Position numbers and translations under genes: made by a program
Shown: one piece after another, positions 1 through 8,699 of the stretch
How the letters are laid out: each line of letters opens with the position of its first letter
Numbering within the stretch: position 1 is the first letter of the stretch
Notes under the pieces: model-generated
Told to the model about the DNA's origin: nothing
What the model saw: the letters and a program-made list of their open reading frames with translations, nothing else
Database searches by the model: none
NCBI GenBank assembly: GCA_003427395.1
Contig: BFEA01000391.1
Span: forward strand, 755,200-778,991
Reading direction: 5' to 3'
Length of the DNA: 23,792 nt
From: Chara braunii
Taxonomy: Eukaryota > Streptophyta > Charophyceae > Charales > Characeae

Positions 1-19
1 CGCGCGCACAAACACACGT

Positions 20-53
<34 letters not shown>

Positions 54-100
54 GCACACACACATGCACACACAAAAAATCAATCAATCAATCAATCAAA
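1..100. repeat. CA and ATCA microsatellites
   Basis: An uninterrupted (CA)16 run lies at 21-52 inside a longer CA-rich stretch, followed by five ATCA units at 79-98. This is plain simple-sequence DNA. The frame running through it (Thr-His repeats) is a by-product and not a gene. Confidence 0.95.
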
Positions 101-210
101 CCCCTTTTTTGTTATTTGTTTTGAAATTTTGCATCTTTATTTTTTAAAACACCTCATTTCCCTGCAAAAAACAAAAATCCAATTAAAAAAAAAATACAAG
201 TGTACTCAGG

Positions 211-249
<39 letters not shown>

Positions 250-277
250 CCTTTTTTTTTTTTTTTTTTTTTTTTTT
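211..277. repeat. Poly-A / poly-T inverted homopolymers
   Basis: 37 consecutive A (211-247), then TTCC, then 26 consecutive T (252-277). The two runs could pair as an A/T hairpin. The surrounding 100-430 is strongly AT-rich. Homopolymers this long are prone to length error in sequencing, so the exact counts are uncertain. Confidence 0.95.
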
Positions 278-351
278 GTTTAAATCGATTTTAGTTTTTG
301 TCTTTTTTTAAATCTTAAACAAAGTCGGATTCCAAAAAAAAAAATATAAGA

Positions 352-376
352 GTGTAGGGTTTTTCAAGCCCTACAC
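352..376. other. Hairpin, 8-bp stem with T-rich loop
   Basis: GTGTAGGG (352-359) is the exact reverse complement of CCCTACAC (369-376), with a 9-nt loop TTTTTCAAG. It resembles in style the GC-stem, T-rich-loop hairpins in the element B LTR and at the right end of the window. No function is shown. The rest of 303-482 is AT-rich with no gene. Confidence 0.7.
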
Positions 377-482
377 CCCCATATATATGTATATTTGTTT
401 TTTACGTATTTTTAGTGGGAGAAAAAAAATATTGAAAAACCAGGCCGCGGATTGGGCCTCATCGGTCGCAGCGGCCAAAATG

Positions 483-502
483 CCCGCGGCCTAGGCCGCG
501 GG
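483..502. other. Perfect 20-bp GC palindrome
   Basis: CCCGCGGCCTAGGCCGCGGG equals its own reverse complement over all 20 bases. It lies in a local GGCC-rich patch (444-502) right after AT-rich DNA and directly before TGTCACATAG, which could be an LTR-like start, although no matching partner LTR was found. Confidence 0.85.
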
Positions 503-1766
503 TGTCACATAGCTTGGCGGTTGTACAACGTCTAGAGATTAACCCTCAAGGCGCGTGTCAGCCGACACTTGAGTGTCGAATGCGACCCTCGAGACTAACA
601 AGGACCGCATGAGTATGGGTACTACATAGTACGCCACCATTGCGACTGCTTGCGAATGATTGCATTGCTAGTCGATATGAGTAGGCCTTACGCCACCATT
701 GCGACTGCTTGCGAATGATTGCATTGCTAGTCGATATGAGTAGGCCTTGTGTCCGCACGGTTTTATACTAAGTCTCGTGCGGGACACCTATCTGATTTCC
801 GCATCAGAAAGTTATGGGATGGCTACTGAAGGGACTAGGAGTGTTGTCGCGTTGTTTGTTCATTGTCGTTTGTTCATTGTCGTTTGTATATGTGTGCGTA
901 CGTGTGCGTGTTTTATTTTTGTGTCCGTTAGAGTGGTGTGCGCGTGGTGCATGGGATACATCCTAGTCGACCGACGTCGGATCGCGCTTGGGACTTCAGC
1001 CCCCCAAGATGTCGGTTCGCGAGCGGGTCCGATAAAGGCATAACATCGCGCGTACCCCCTATGCTACAGCAAACGAGAAACGCCCTCGGCTGGTCCAACT
1101 CTGCGATTGCAACTGATTAACTTTCGTATTGTGGACTGGTACATTGGCGGGGATACGGACACCGAAGGGAGGTGACAGCTCCCGTAAGGTGGAGGTCAGT
1201 CGTGCCTCGTGCAGGCCCTATCCTGTCGTAGGGGCTCGCGAGAGGTATGGTTGGCGCTCTCGGCCGGAGCGGCCTTCGGAAGCTCCAAGAGTGTTTTTCG
1301 CGGAAGGAAGAGACTTACTCCTGCGTGACTCGGCCGGGAGGGTCCCGCGCTGCCCGGGGCGGTGTCGGACCGATGCGCTCGACACCGACCCTTCTACTCT
1401 CACTTCTTCCTCCACCGCGACAGCCGGGCCCTCCTCCACCTAAACACCCTCCCCCTGTCTCTTCCCCCGACATCGACCACTTGTCTGTCGGCTCTCCCAT
1501 CGGTGACGATCTCTCCTCCACCAGCGGCCCACTTGGCATCGACTATCCGTCTGCCTCCCCCCCCTCCAGTGACGCACATCCCATCGGACGACCCCCAGGC
1601 GCCGCATTCTACTCTGCCTCCCCCCCTCCCGACGACGTCTGCTATCTCGTCGGTCGAGCTTCCCACTGACACCTACTCTTCTACTCTCATCCCTAACCCC
1701 TTCTCTACCACCTTCTCCGATCTCGTTGAGGAATAAGCACGACACGATCGACTTGTTAGATCAGGC
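503..1766. other. Gene-free stretch left of element A
   Basis: Apart from the 59-bp duplication and a 14-bp tandem unit (855-868, 869-882), I see no gene. From about 1380 to 1735 the sequence is C/T-rich and several frames read as Pro/Ser-rich low complexity. This resembles the disordered linker before protease in some chromoviruses. No capsid fold and no CCHC zinc knuckle is seen, so the gag of element A is missing or unrecognisable. The 5' LTR of element A was not found either. Confidence 0.5.
630..747. repeat. 59-bp perfect tandem duplication
   Basis: Two copies of a 59-bp unit, 630-688 and 689-747, identical by eye over the whole unit. The match stops at 749. Full identity suggests a recent duplication. 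No coding function is apparent. Confidence 0.93.
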
Positions 1767-2124
1767 TTGGAACAACGCCGCCTCAACACCATGATCTCTT
1801 CTGCTTGTGCCAAAACCGCCCAATTCCAGCTCAAGTTTATCGCCATCTCCCTTGGCGCATCGACGGTGAAGTTCCGGGCCCTCCTTGATATTGGTGCCAC
1901 CGGCACCGAAGCTTGTGTCCGCAAAGTCTACCTCTCTTTTCCACCGGTTATGAATCCACGATCACCATCCGACTAGGGGATAAGGACTCAACCATCGTTG
2001 TCGATCGCACTGTCCCCGAACCCTCATGATTGTCGGTCCTCTTCGCAGGCAGGTCTCCTTCGATGTCATGCACCTCATGTGCGACATCGTCTTGGGGACT
2101 CCATAGCTTGACCATTTCATGCCC
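1767..2124 (+). pseudogene. pol: Element A protease (retropepsin) remnant
   Basis: Aspartic protease that would mature Gag-Pol. The active-site segment reads FRALLDIGATGTEA, with the catalytic Asp codon at 1887-1889. The usual D-S/T-G is D-I-G here. About 75 codons further on, after a frame change near 1945, come FDVMHLMCDIVLGTP and then a TAG (2104-2106) where the family normally has Trp (ILGMPWL-type motif). The fold is recognisable at both ends, but the reading frame is broken at least once and closed by the stop. Confidence 0.75.
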
Positions 2125-2369
2125 TACTCCTTCCACCCCTCCTTCGTCCGACTCACCCGCCCTCCCGACTCTCCTCTTGATATCCCTTACCTTCTCCCTC
2201 CTTCTACCCCACCCCCTGTCTCCCCTCGCCAGTCCCTTCACATATCTCGTGAACACCCCGACTCTGCTTACTATTGTCTTGTTATCGACCACGAGCGTCC
2301 CGAGGACTTCCTTCAATGGACAAACCCGACCAAGACCCCCCTTCTGATTCTCACATCACCGCTCTCCTC

Positions 2370-3330
2370 TCTGAATTCAAGGACGTCTTCCTTGAGTCCT
2401 TGCCAGCCGGTTTACCTCCCGATCGAGGTGTATCCCACACCATTGATCTCGAGCCTGGCCATTCTCCTCCATTCCCCCCTCCGTACCAACTCTCCGTCCC
2501 CGAGGCTGAAGAAATGAATCGCCAGCTCAATGAACTCCTTAAAAAAGGAGTCATTTAGCCTAGCTCCTCCCCCTTCGGAACGAATTGTCTCTTCGTCAAG
2601 AAGAACGGCACCTCGAAACTCCGCTTGTGCACAGACTACGGTGCTTTGAATCGGATCACGATCAAGAACAAGTACCCACTCCCCCGGATATCTGAACTTC
2701 TTGATCGCCTCCGTGGAGCCAAATATTTCACCAAGATCGACCTCCACAGTGGCTTCCACCAGATCCGTATCCGCGAGGAGGACACCCACAAGACCGCATT
2801 CCGCTCTCGATTCGGGCACTACGAGTTCCTCGAATGCCTTTCAGACTCACCAATGCCCCCGCCACATTCCAGTCCACCATGCACCACATCTTTCGTGACC
2901 TCCTCGAAGTCTGTGTCGTCGTGTACCTTGATGACATCCTCATCTTTAGCCCCACCTTCGAGTCCCACCTTCAGCACATTCGCCAAGTCCTCTTGATCCT
3001 CTGAGAGCAAAACTTCTACGCAAAGCTCAACAAATGTACGTTTGCCGCTTCGAGCGTCGAATACCTTGGCCACATTGTCTCCGCTAAAGGCATCCCTATG
3101 GACCCCTCGAAGGTCACAACCCTCGTCGAGTAACCCTCGCCCAAGACCCTCCTCCAACTTTGTTCCTTCCTCGGCCTTGCCAACTATTACCGCCCGTTCA
3201 TTCGCAACTTTTTCGAGATCTCTTACCCTCTCCACGAACTCACACGCAAGGACGAGCCCTTCGATTGGAACGATCCCCGCCAACATGCTTTCGACTTCCT
3301 CAAGCAAACCATCACCACGACCCTGTCCTC
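2370..3330 (+). pseudogene. pol: Element A reverse transcriptase remnant
   Basis: Reverse transcriptase of Ty3/gypsy type. The N-terminal part reads LLSEFKDVF and then GLPPDRGVSHTIDLEPG. A TAG follows at 2556-2558 where the family expects W/Q I-R-P-S-S. Then come [25 protein letters not shown], and motif A in [14 protein letters not shown] with its catalytic Asp retained. Near 2834 the frame shifts, and in the new frame [13 protein letters not shown] and the YLDD catalytic box (2924-2935) are intact. The connection region is present (EYLGHIVSAKGI, FLGLANYYRPFIRNF), with stops at 3001-3003 and 3131-3133. Catalytic residues survive, but no continuous protein is possible. Confidence 0.9.
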
Positions 3331-3800
3331 AAGATCGTCGACCCACTCGCCATTTCTATGTCACCACTGATGCCTTCGACTTCGCCATTGGAGTTGTACG
3401 GTCCCAACATTCCTCCCGGGACACCGCCGAGACCCCCTCCATCAAGGACTCGCCCACTCACCCCGAGGCTCCATCCGGCAAATACCCCATCGCCTTCACA
3501 AGCAAGAAGCTCCTTCCCGCGGAGATGAATTACCCCTCCGACGAGAAGGAACTCCTCATTGTGATTCACGCCCTCACAGTCTGGCACCCGTACCTCGACG
3601 GGCAATACTTCACCATCCGCATTGACAACACCATCGTTTCTTCCATCCTCGCCAAGAAAGACATCACCCCACGCCAAGCTCGATGACTCGACTTCCTTGC
3701 CTAGTTTACATTCACCATTTGCCATACCCCCGGCAAAAGCAACCCCGTTATTGATGCCCTCTCTCGACGACCCGACCACAAGCCCGCCGAGAAAGTCTAT
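3331..3800 (+). pseudogene. pol: Element A RNase H remnant
   Basis: RNase H domain that would degrade the RNA strand of the hybrid. After another frame change near 3330, the frame reads FYVTTDAFDFAIGVV (first Asp), then YPSDEKELLIVIHAL (Glu), TIRIDNTIVSSIL (Asp) and GKSNPVIDALSRRPD (last Asp), so all four acidic positions look conserved. A TGA (3684-3686) and a TAG (about 3702) interrupt the segment DITPRQAR-LDFLA-FTFTI. About 30 residues (near 3430-3480) rich in Pro/Ser/Thr look like an insertion relative to elements B and C. Confidence 0.85.
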
Positions 3801-5110
3801 GCTGCCATGACCCATATCCAGCTCCTCCCATCACTCCATCACCGATACACCCAAGGCTACCTCTCTTGCCCAGACTTCGCCGCCATTTACAACAAGCTTT
3901 GCGATCTTGACTCAGTCCCCGACTACTCCCTCCACGACAACCTCCTCTACATCAACACCAAAGGCACTTGCCGACTGTGCATCCCTGACACACGTGGTCT
4001 CCATACCCAGCTCCTGCCCTAGCACCACGACGCCAAGACTGCAGGTCACCTCGGTTTCCAGAAAACCTTCGACACCATCTCGCGCTACGTCTATTGGTCG
4101 TCTCTACTCACCGACGTCAAAACATATATTCGCTCATGTCCCATGTGTCAGGCTGTTAATCCCTCGAACCGGGCCAAACCCGGCAAGCTCCAATCATTGC
4201 CCATTCCCATTCACCGGTGGCAGTCCATTTCCATGGACTTCGTGTGCGGTCTCCCTAAGACCGACCGCGGGCATGATTGCATCTACGTCATTGTCTGTCG
4301 CCTAACCAAACGCCCCCACTTCATTCCTTGCACAACCTCGCACACCGCCAAAGACATGGCCTTACTCTTCTTCGACCATGTTGCACGCCACCACGGCCTC
4401 CCCGAGAATATCATCAGCGACCGCGATCCCTGTTTCCTCTCACAGTTCTGGAAACAACTCTTCAACGCCTACCGAACTACACTCAAGTATAGCACTGCAT
4501 TCCACCCACAGACTGATGGACAAATCGAGAAGATGAACGATACTCTCCAAAGAATCCTACGGAAGTATTGTCATCCACAACAACACGATTGGGATCAGTT
4601 GCTCACCGCCGCCGAGATCGCCTACAACAATGTTGTCTGTCCTTCCACTGGCATGTCTCCATTCTACGTTGACCTTGGCTACTATCCACACTTGCCCTCT
4701 GATTTCGTACTTCCCTCGCAACTCAACCCATCCACACCCTGCCCTTCCCTCAATGAATCAACAATGAATCGACTCCTCAGAGAAGCAACCGAAGCCCTCG
4801 AAAGAACATAAGAACAACAAGCAAACATGAAAAACAAACACAAACGAGACTTGCAATTCAAAGTAGGGGACAAAGTTTGGTTCTCCGCCAAACGCTTTGA
4901 ACCCGAACGTGGGTTGTCAAAGAAACTCTCGAACAAATGGCTCGGACCCTTCCCCATCATTGAAAAAACCTCCGACGTCAACTACAAACTCCAACTCCCC
5001 CCCGACATGAGCCGCGTCCACCCGGTCTTCCACGTCGGATACTTGAAAGAATATCATGAATCCCTACCCCAATTCGCTGACCGCCCATATCCTAGACCTC
5101 CACCTATCAT
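3801..5110 (+). pseudogene. pol: Element A integrase remnant
   Basis: DDE integrase. The HHCC zinc-binding domain reads HHDAKTAGHLG ... SCPMC, just after a TAG at 4020-4022. The catalytic core keeps all three acidic residues: Asp in SMDFVCG (codon 4236), Asp in ISDRDPCF (codon 4419) and Glu in DGQIEKMND (codon 4527). The long open run 4143-4811 covers the whole core and is the least damaged part of this element. After the TAA at 4809-4811 the frame continues as KRDLQFKVGDKVWF and KKLSNKWLGPFPII, the typical C-terminal GPY/F module, then VHPVFHVGYLKEY. Confidence 0.92.
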
Positions 5111-5114
5111 GTTA

Positions 5115-5315
5115 CCCACAGGCCCTGAATTCGTTGTTGAAGCAATCATAGGTCGACGAACTACTCAGGTATCTGACCACCCGGAACCAATCACTAAATA
5201 CAAAGTCAAATAGACCGGATAACCCGACGAAGAATCTACATGGGAACCTCTGCCGAATCTCAAGAATGCCATGAAACTTGTTCGCGCCTATCATCATGCT
5301 ACTCCTATGTCCTAG
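5115..5315 (+). pseudogene. pol: Element A chromodomain
   Basis: C-terminal chromodomain, expected to direct integration to modified histones. It reads FVVEAIIGRR, then ITKYKVK, a TAG where the conserved Trp is expected (5211-5213), TG, a TAA where Tyr is expected (5220-5222), then PDEESTWEPLPNL and KLVRAYHHA, ending at a TAG at 5313-5315. The W-x-G-x-x-x-x-x-x-T-W-E-P pattern is characteristic. Its presence defines this element as a chromovirus. Confidence 0.88.
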
Positions 5316-6007
5316 ACACCCATGTAACTACAACCCTAAGCCCTTGTATAAACCTTGCTACAACCTCGCAACCCCGTTCTACACACACCTTTGAACCCAG
5401 TCCACCCTCCCCTCGACCCCCGCCCTCCCCTCGACCCCGATTCCTGATGTCTGATCTGCCCTTGCCCTCGCCTAGCCTTGTCCCATCTGTCCTCTCCACT
5501 ACCTTGTCTCTCTTGTCCAATGCTTATGAACCTGCGTGACAGCGGCGATAAAGGATCTAATGGAAAGCGCACGAGGACAATGGCCTGCCGCCTCACTGTT
5601 CATGGAGATTATGCAGCTGGTTTGGCCACCATGCTGTTTCATTGGCCGGCATCCCGACTCGCGGACTTACTGGAGCAGCAACTTGTGACATGGATCTTTG
5701 CATCAGTCTGCGACTTCCTTGCTTCTAGATCAGACATCATTGCAATTCGTGTACCGGACGCACCCTAGCACTTGGACTTTGGACATTTGAACTACTGTTA
5801 CGCTTCTTTGACTTCTACCTGTCGCAGCCGCTGAAGACCGCTTCTACCACCTACTGTAAGACCTGATCAAGACCGCTGCAGATCCCCTTTCAAGACACTT
5901 GGACACTTTGTTCCTACATGAGATTCTGCTTCTGACTCCTTCGGACACACCAGCCCTTGCCTCCTGAACAAACATTTTATTTTTATTTTTTTTTCCTGAC
6001 TTTGACA

Positions 6008-6211
6008 ACCTTGTAGAACATCATTAGCAGATCCTTGTTTCCCTTACCACTGTTCCCTTTACCCACTAGAACATCAATAGAAATTCCCCGTTCCCCTGAC
6101 CATTGTTTCCCTTACCCACTAGAACATTAATAGAAATTCCCTGTTTTCCTGAACATCGTTTCCCCTACCCAGTAGAACATCAATAGAAATCCCATGTTCC
6201 CTGAACATTGC
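6008..6211. repeat. 53-bp tandem array, about four copies
   Basis: The word TAGAACAT recurs at 6014, 6067, 6120 and 6173, a constant 53-bp step. Three copies are close to each other (ACCCACTAGAACATCAATAG-like) and the first is degenerate. The array lies in the noncoding tail of element A. Confidence 0.85.
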
Positions 6212-6392
6212 TTAGCTTCTCCTATAGACCCACCTAGTCACATCATACCTTCACCTGTGCAAAACACCAGACAGAATACCCTGTGACTTGCATCACTCCC
6301 CTTCTCCTTCTCTGACCAGTGATCGGCCCCGTCCCGTCCTTCACAACTCTTTTTGTTTGCTTGGCTTTTTGGCAGTCGGGACGTTGCCTTTC

Positions 6393-6407
6393 GGAGGGAG
6401 GGGATAG
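6393..6407 (+). other. Polypurine tract before candidate 3' LTR
   Basis: GGAGGGAGGGGATAG immediately precedes TGTTACGG. A purine run directly 5' of a TG is the plus-strand primer site of LTR retrotransposons, so this probably marks the internal/3' LTR junction of element A. Confidence 0.6.
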
Positions 6408-6798
6408 TGTTACGGACTACGCCAGGGCTCGATCCCTGGTCTATCTTTTTGCTGTTTCTGCTGCATCCCGTTTTCGGCCTGGCACCCTTTTTTCCAAACC
6501 CCTGCTTTGGTACCGTCGGATTTTGGACAACTAGCGCCATGCTGCAATTCGGGCGCCACTTTCAAATACCACATTTTTCAGTTCTCCCCTCGGAGGCTTT
6601 TGCGGAAATGCCCCTGGTACTGTATGTATCACCGGTACTTATACTGTCCTGCTGTACAGTACGGGGACCAGTCTTGTACCAGTTTTCAGCTGCTGTACTC
6701 GTACTCAGTGTGACTTGTTGTTTCGGCATTCGGAATCCAAGACTTCGACTTTGTACCCTTGCCACTGTGTCTGCGTTCGACCCTCGGTCGTGTCGAGT
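6408..6798 (+). repeat. Candidate LTR, right end uncertain
   Basis: It starts TGTTACGGACTACG right after a polypurine tract. Fifteen bases in is CCAGGGCTCGATCCCTGG (6422-6439), a 6-bp stem with a hexaloop resembling a tRNA T-arm read from the opposite strand. No second copy was found in the window, so the right end cannot be set; I stop at the start of the GT/CT-rich leader of element B. It could be the 3' LTR of element A or the remnant of another element's LTR. Confidence 0.4.
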
Positions 6799-6862
6799 GA
6801 GTGTGTGTGTGTGCTCTCACTCTCTCCCTCTCTCTCTCCTCTCCCTCGACTCTCCCTCAGCC
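6799..6862. repeat. GT and CT-rich leader tract
   Basis: A GT run (6799-6812) followed by CTCTC-rich sequence ends just before the gag of element B. It occupies the same relative place as the GA tract in element C, but with pyrimidines on the coding strand. Confidence 0.7.
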
Positions 6863-6872
6863 TCGCGCTCAT

Positions 6873-7807
6873 CACGAACAGGTCCAGCCTCGTCATCCTC
6901 CAACCGACCACCCAAGTTGGACGAAATCTCGGTTTTCTGCAACGCGTCGAAAACCGATCCAATTCCGTGGTGGTGGCAATTTACCTTGAGGTTGGACATG
7001 CACCATGTGCTGTCCAACGACCGGCATGCATGTCTCTATCACCGGTTGGGCGGCGCATGCCAAGCTTGGCTTGATAACATGTTGTCCACCTACAAGGTCA
7101 TCTTCTCTGAGCTGCACACGAAGATCACTTGGGGTTATCTCGCTGTAACATGGCACACACAGTTCCAAGTGAAACCGCCCGAGCTCAAGGCAATGGAGCA
7201 GTTGTAGCAGTTCCATCAGAACTCCATGCCCAACATGGATTGGATCGCCGAGTTCCAGCGCTTGGCATCCACGCCCGACTTGTCGATCAGCTGCACGGGC
7301 GTGAAGCACTATTTCATCACACGGTCATGCCCGACATTGCAAAATGCCTTGACGCAAGTTGCGGAGATGCTCACCACGAGTGAGTTATTATTTGCCAAGG
7401 CCTCGCTGATTATCGTGACGAACACGGAGGCTCGTAACACCGCTTGTTTATCTTCCGCAGCCCCGAACAGGGATCAACATCGACCGAAGGTGGCTGTGGT
7501 CGCAGCAACTACGCCGACCAGTTCAAATAACAAGGCTGCTTCGTTGGATGAGGGAGACATGTTAGCAACCTCCCGGGATGGTGGCCATCCCCCCAAAGGC
7601 AAGGGGTGCTTTAAGAAGAAGACAACCACCACTTCATATCCAGGGACCGGGACAACAACTCAAAAACCTTGGCTCCAGTTTGGCATCTCCAAGGTGGCGT
7701 ACAAGGTCCACTCAAGGTACAAGTATTGTTTGTGGTGCAACAACGGCGCACATGAAACAAGGAGTTGCCCCACAAAGGCCAAGGGGAAGTCCCATTCAGG
7801 AAAGTGA
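6873..7807 (+). pseudogene. gag: Element B Gag remnant with CCHC knuckle
   Basis: Capsid/nucleocapsid protein. The frame reads PPKLDEISVFCNASKTDPIP and continues with WWWQFTLRLDMHHVLSNDRH and GACQAWLDNML, a Retrotrans_gag-like capsid segment. A TAG at 7205-7207 replaces one residue and the same frame resumes with QFHQNSMPNMDWIAEFQRL. Near the C terminus YCLWCNNGAHETRSCPTK is a CX2CX4HX4C zinc knuckle (codons 7727-7768), preceded by a Lys/Thr/Gly-rich basic stretch; the frame ends at a TGA (7805-7807). The true start is unclear, because the same frame is open far upstream through noncoding DNA. Confidence 0.85.
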
Positions 7808-8279
7808 TCACCGCCGAGAGTGATACGATTGCACTCTCGATGCCACTGGAACTGGTTGCTTCGCAAGCAACCTCCCTTACTTCAGGGGCACGTGCGAAAG
7901 TCGTAAGTTCTCTATCTTCGCTCGAGGACTTTGCTGCCTGGCTCGTTCCATCGCTGGGCTCTCTTGTTCATGGACAAGTGGTGTGCGTGGCTTTCTCTCC
8001 GTCCGCTAGCAGTCTGGTTTCTTCGTCTTCACCTTCTTCAAGGGAGTCGGCGCACGAGTTCAACGCGGACGACTTGGACCGGTTGACGCTCGAGGATTTG
8101 GCTTCCTCTCCCTTCGACAGGCTGCTTGGTGGAGCCGCATTGCGCAACACTATGCGCCCACTTGCAAATACTTGTCCTTGTATGCACTGCCAACTTCGCG
8201 AATGGATGACGAAGTCGCGGTGGGGGACCTCCTTGCGTACATTTCCAAGGTGGCCCGCAATTTTCGCACGCAGAGGTAG
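7808..8279 (+). pseudogene. pol: Element B Gag-protease linker
   Basis: A frame open from 7765 reads SDTIALSMPLELVASQATSL, then a Ser-rich stretch, ESAHEFNADDLDRLTLEDLA and SSPFDRLLGGA. Near 8150 the frame changes and reads YAPTCKYLSLYALPTSRMDD, then VGDLLAYISKVARNF, up to a TAG at 8277-8279. I know no enzyme activity for this part; it is the acidic, Ser-rich spacer before protease. A frame change and a stop separate it from the protease. Confidence 0.6.
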
Positions 8280-8699
8280 GACGACATCAACGCACCGCTA
8301 TTGTATGTCCGCATCCAAGTTGGGAAAGCGTCCTGCAACGCTTTGCTGGATAGCGGCGCGACTCGCAATTTTGTGACCCAGTCCTTCATCCAACGGGCTG
8401 GCCTTGGTGCACAAGTTCGGAGGAAGCTACATCCTACGACGGTCAAGATGGCAGACGGTCGGATGCAACAACTTCTTGATTGTTACATTGAAGCCGTGCC
8501 GGTTTATTTCGCACCACATGCGCGTGAAGTCGTCACGTTTGACGTGTTAGACACAAATTTTGATATGATTTTGGGGATGCCTTGGCTTGTGAAAGCAGAC
8601 CACACGGTCAACTTCCATCGGCGGACGGTCACAGTTCGCTATGCTTTCGGCACCAAAGTCCCGTGTACCATACCTCCTCCGCACCCTTCGATCCGATGA
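8280..8699 (+). pseudogene. pol: Element B protease (retropepsin)
   Basis: Aspartic protease. It reads LLYVRIQVGKASCNALLDSG, then ATRNFVTQSF, with the canonical D-S-G-A-T active site (Asp codon 8349-8351). Further on are VKMADGRMQQLL, FDVLDTNFDMILGMPWL (the conserved second motif) and VNFHRRTVTV. The segment is open from after the TAG at 8277 to a TGA at 8697-8699. It is the only protease of the three whose active site looks complete. Confidence 0.88.

Larger units (their letters stand above)
1767..6407 (+). mobile_element. Element A: decayed Ty3/gypsy chromovirus, 5' end undefined
   Basis: The pol domains follow in the order protease, RT, RNase H, integrase, chromodomain, which is the Ty3/gypsy order. 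The C-terminal chromodomain places it with the chromoviruses. Frames change at least three times and there are in-frame stops at 2556, 3684, 4020, 4809, 5211 and 5220, among others. The left edge is unknown because no gag or 5' LTR was recognised. The right edge of the internal part is the purine tract before 6408. The element cannot be autonomous. Confidence 0.85.
5316..6407. other. Noncoding 3' tail of element A
   Basis: 1.1 kb between the end of the chromodomain and the purine tract. I recognise no protein in any frame; the short open frames are C/T-rich accidents. It contains a T-rich stretch at 5976-5994 and the 53-bp tandem array. Such a long 3' tail is unusual. It may belong to element A or include a foreign insertion. 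Confidence 0.5.

Noticed and set aside
18-311. 97-residue open frame over the left-end repeats
   Set aside because: It consists of Thr-His, Lys and Phe runs from CA, poly-A and poly-T tracts and has no protein character.
503-1143. Possible 5' LTR of element A (TG at 503, CA at 1142-1143, then TTGGCGGGGATA as PBS)
   Set aside because: No matching copy exists after element A, the candidate LTR at 6408 is different, and I could not assign the putative PBS to a tRNA.
2412-3815. Minus-strand open frames of 135-167 residues opposite element A pol
   Set aside because: They are shadows of C-rich codons in the RT/RNase H region on the plus strand.
6408-6798. 5' LTR of element B at 6408
   Set aside because: It does not match the element B LTR at 11661, and the purine tract before it fits a 3' LTR better.
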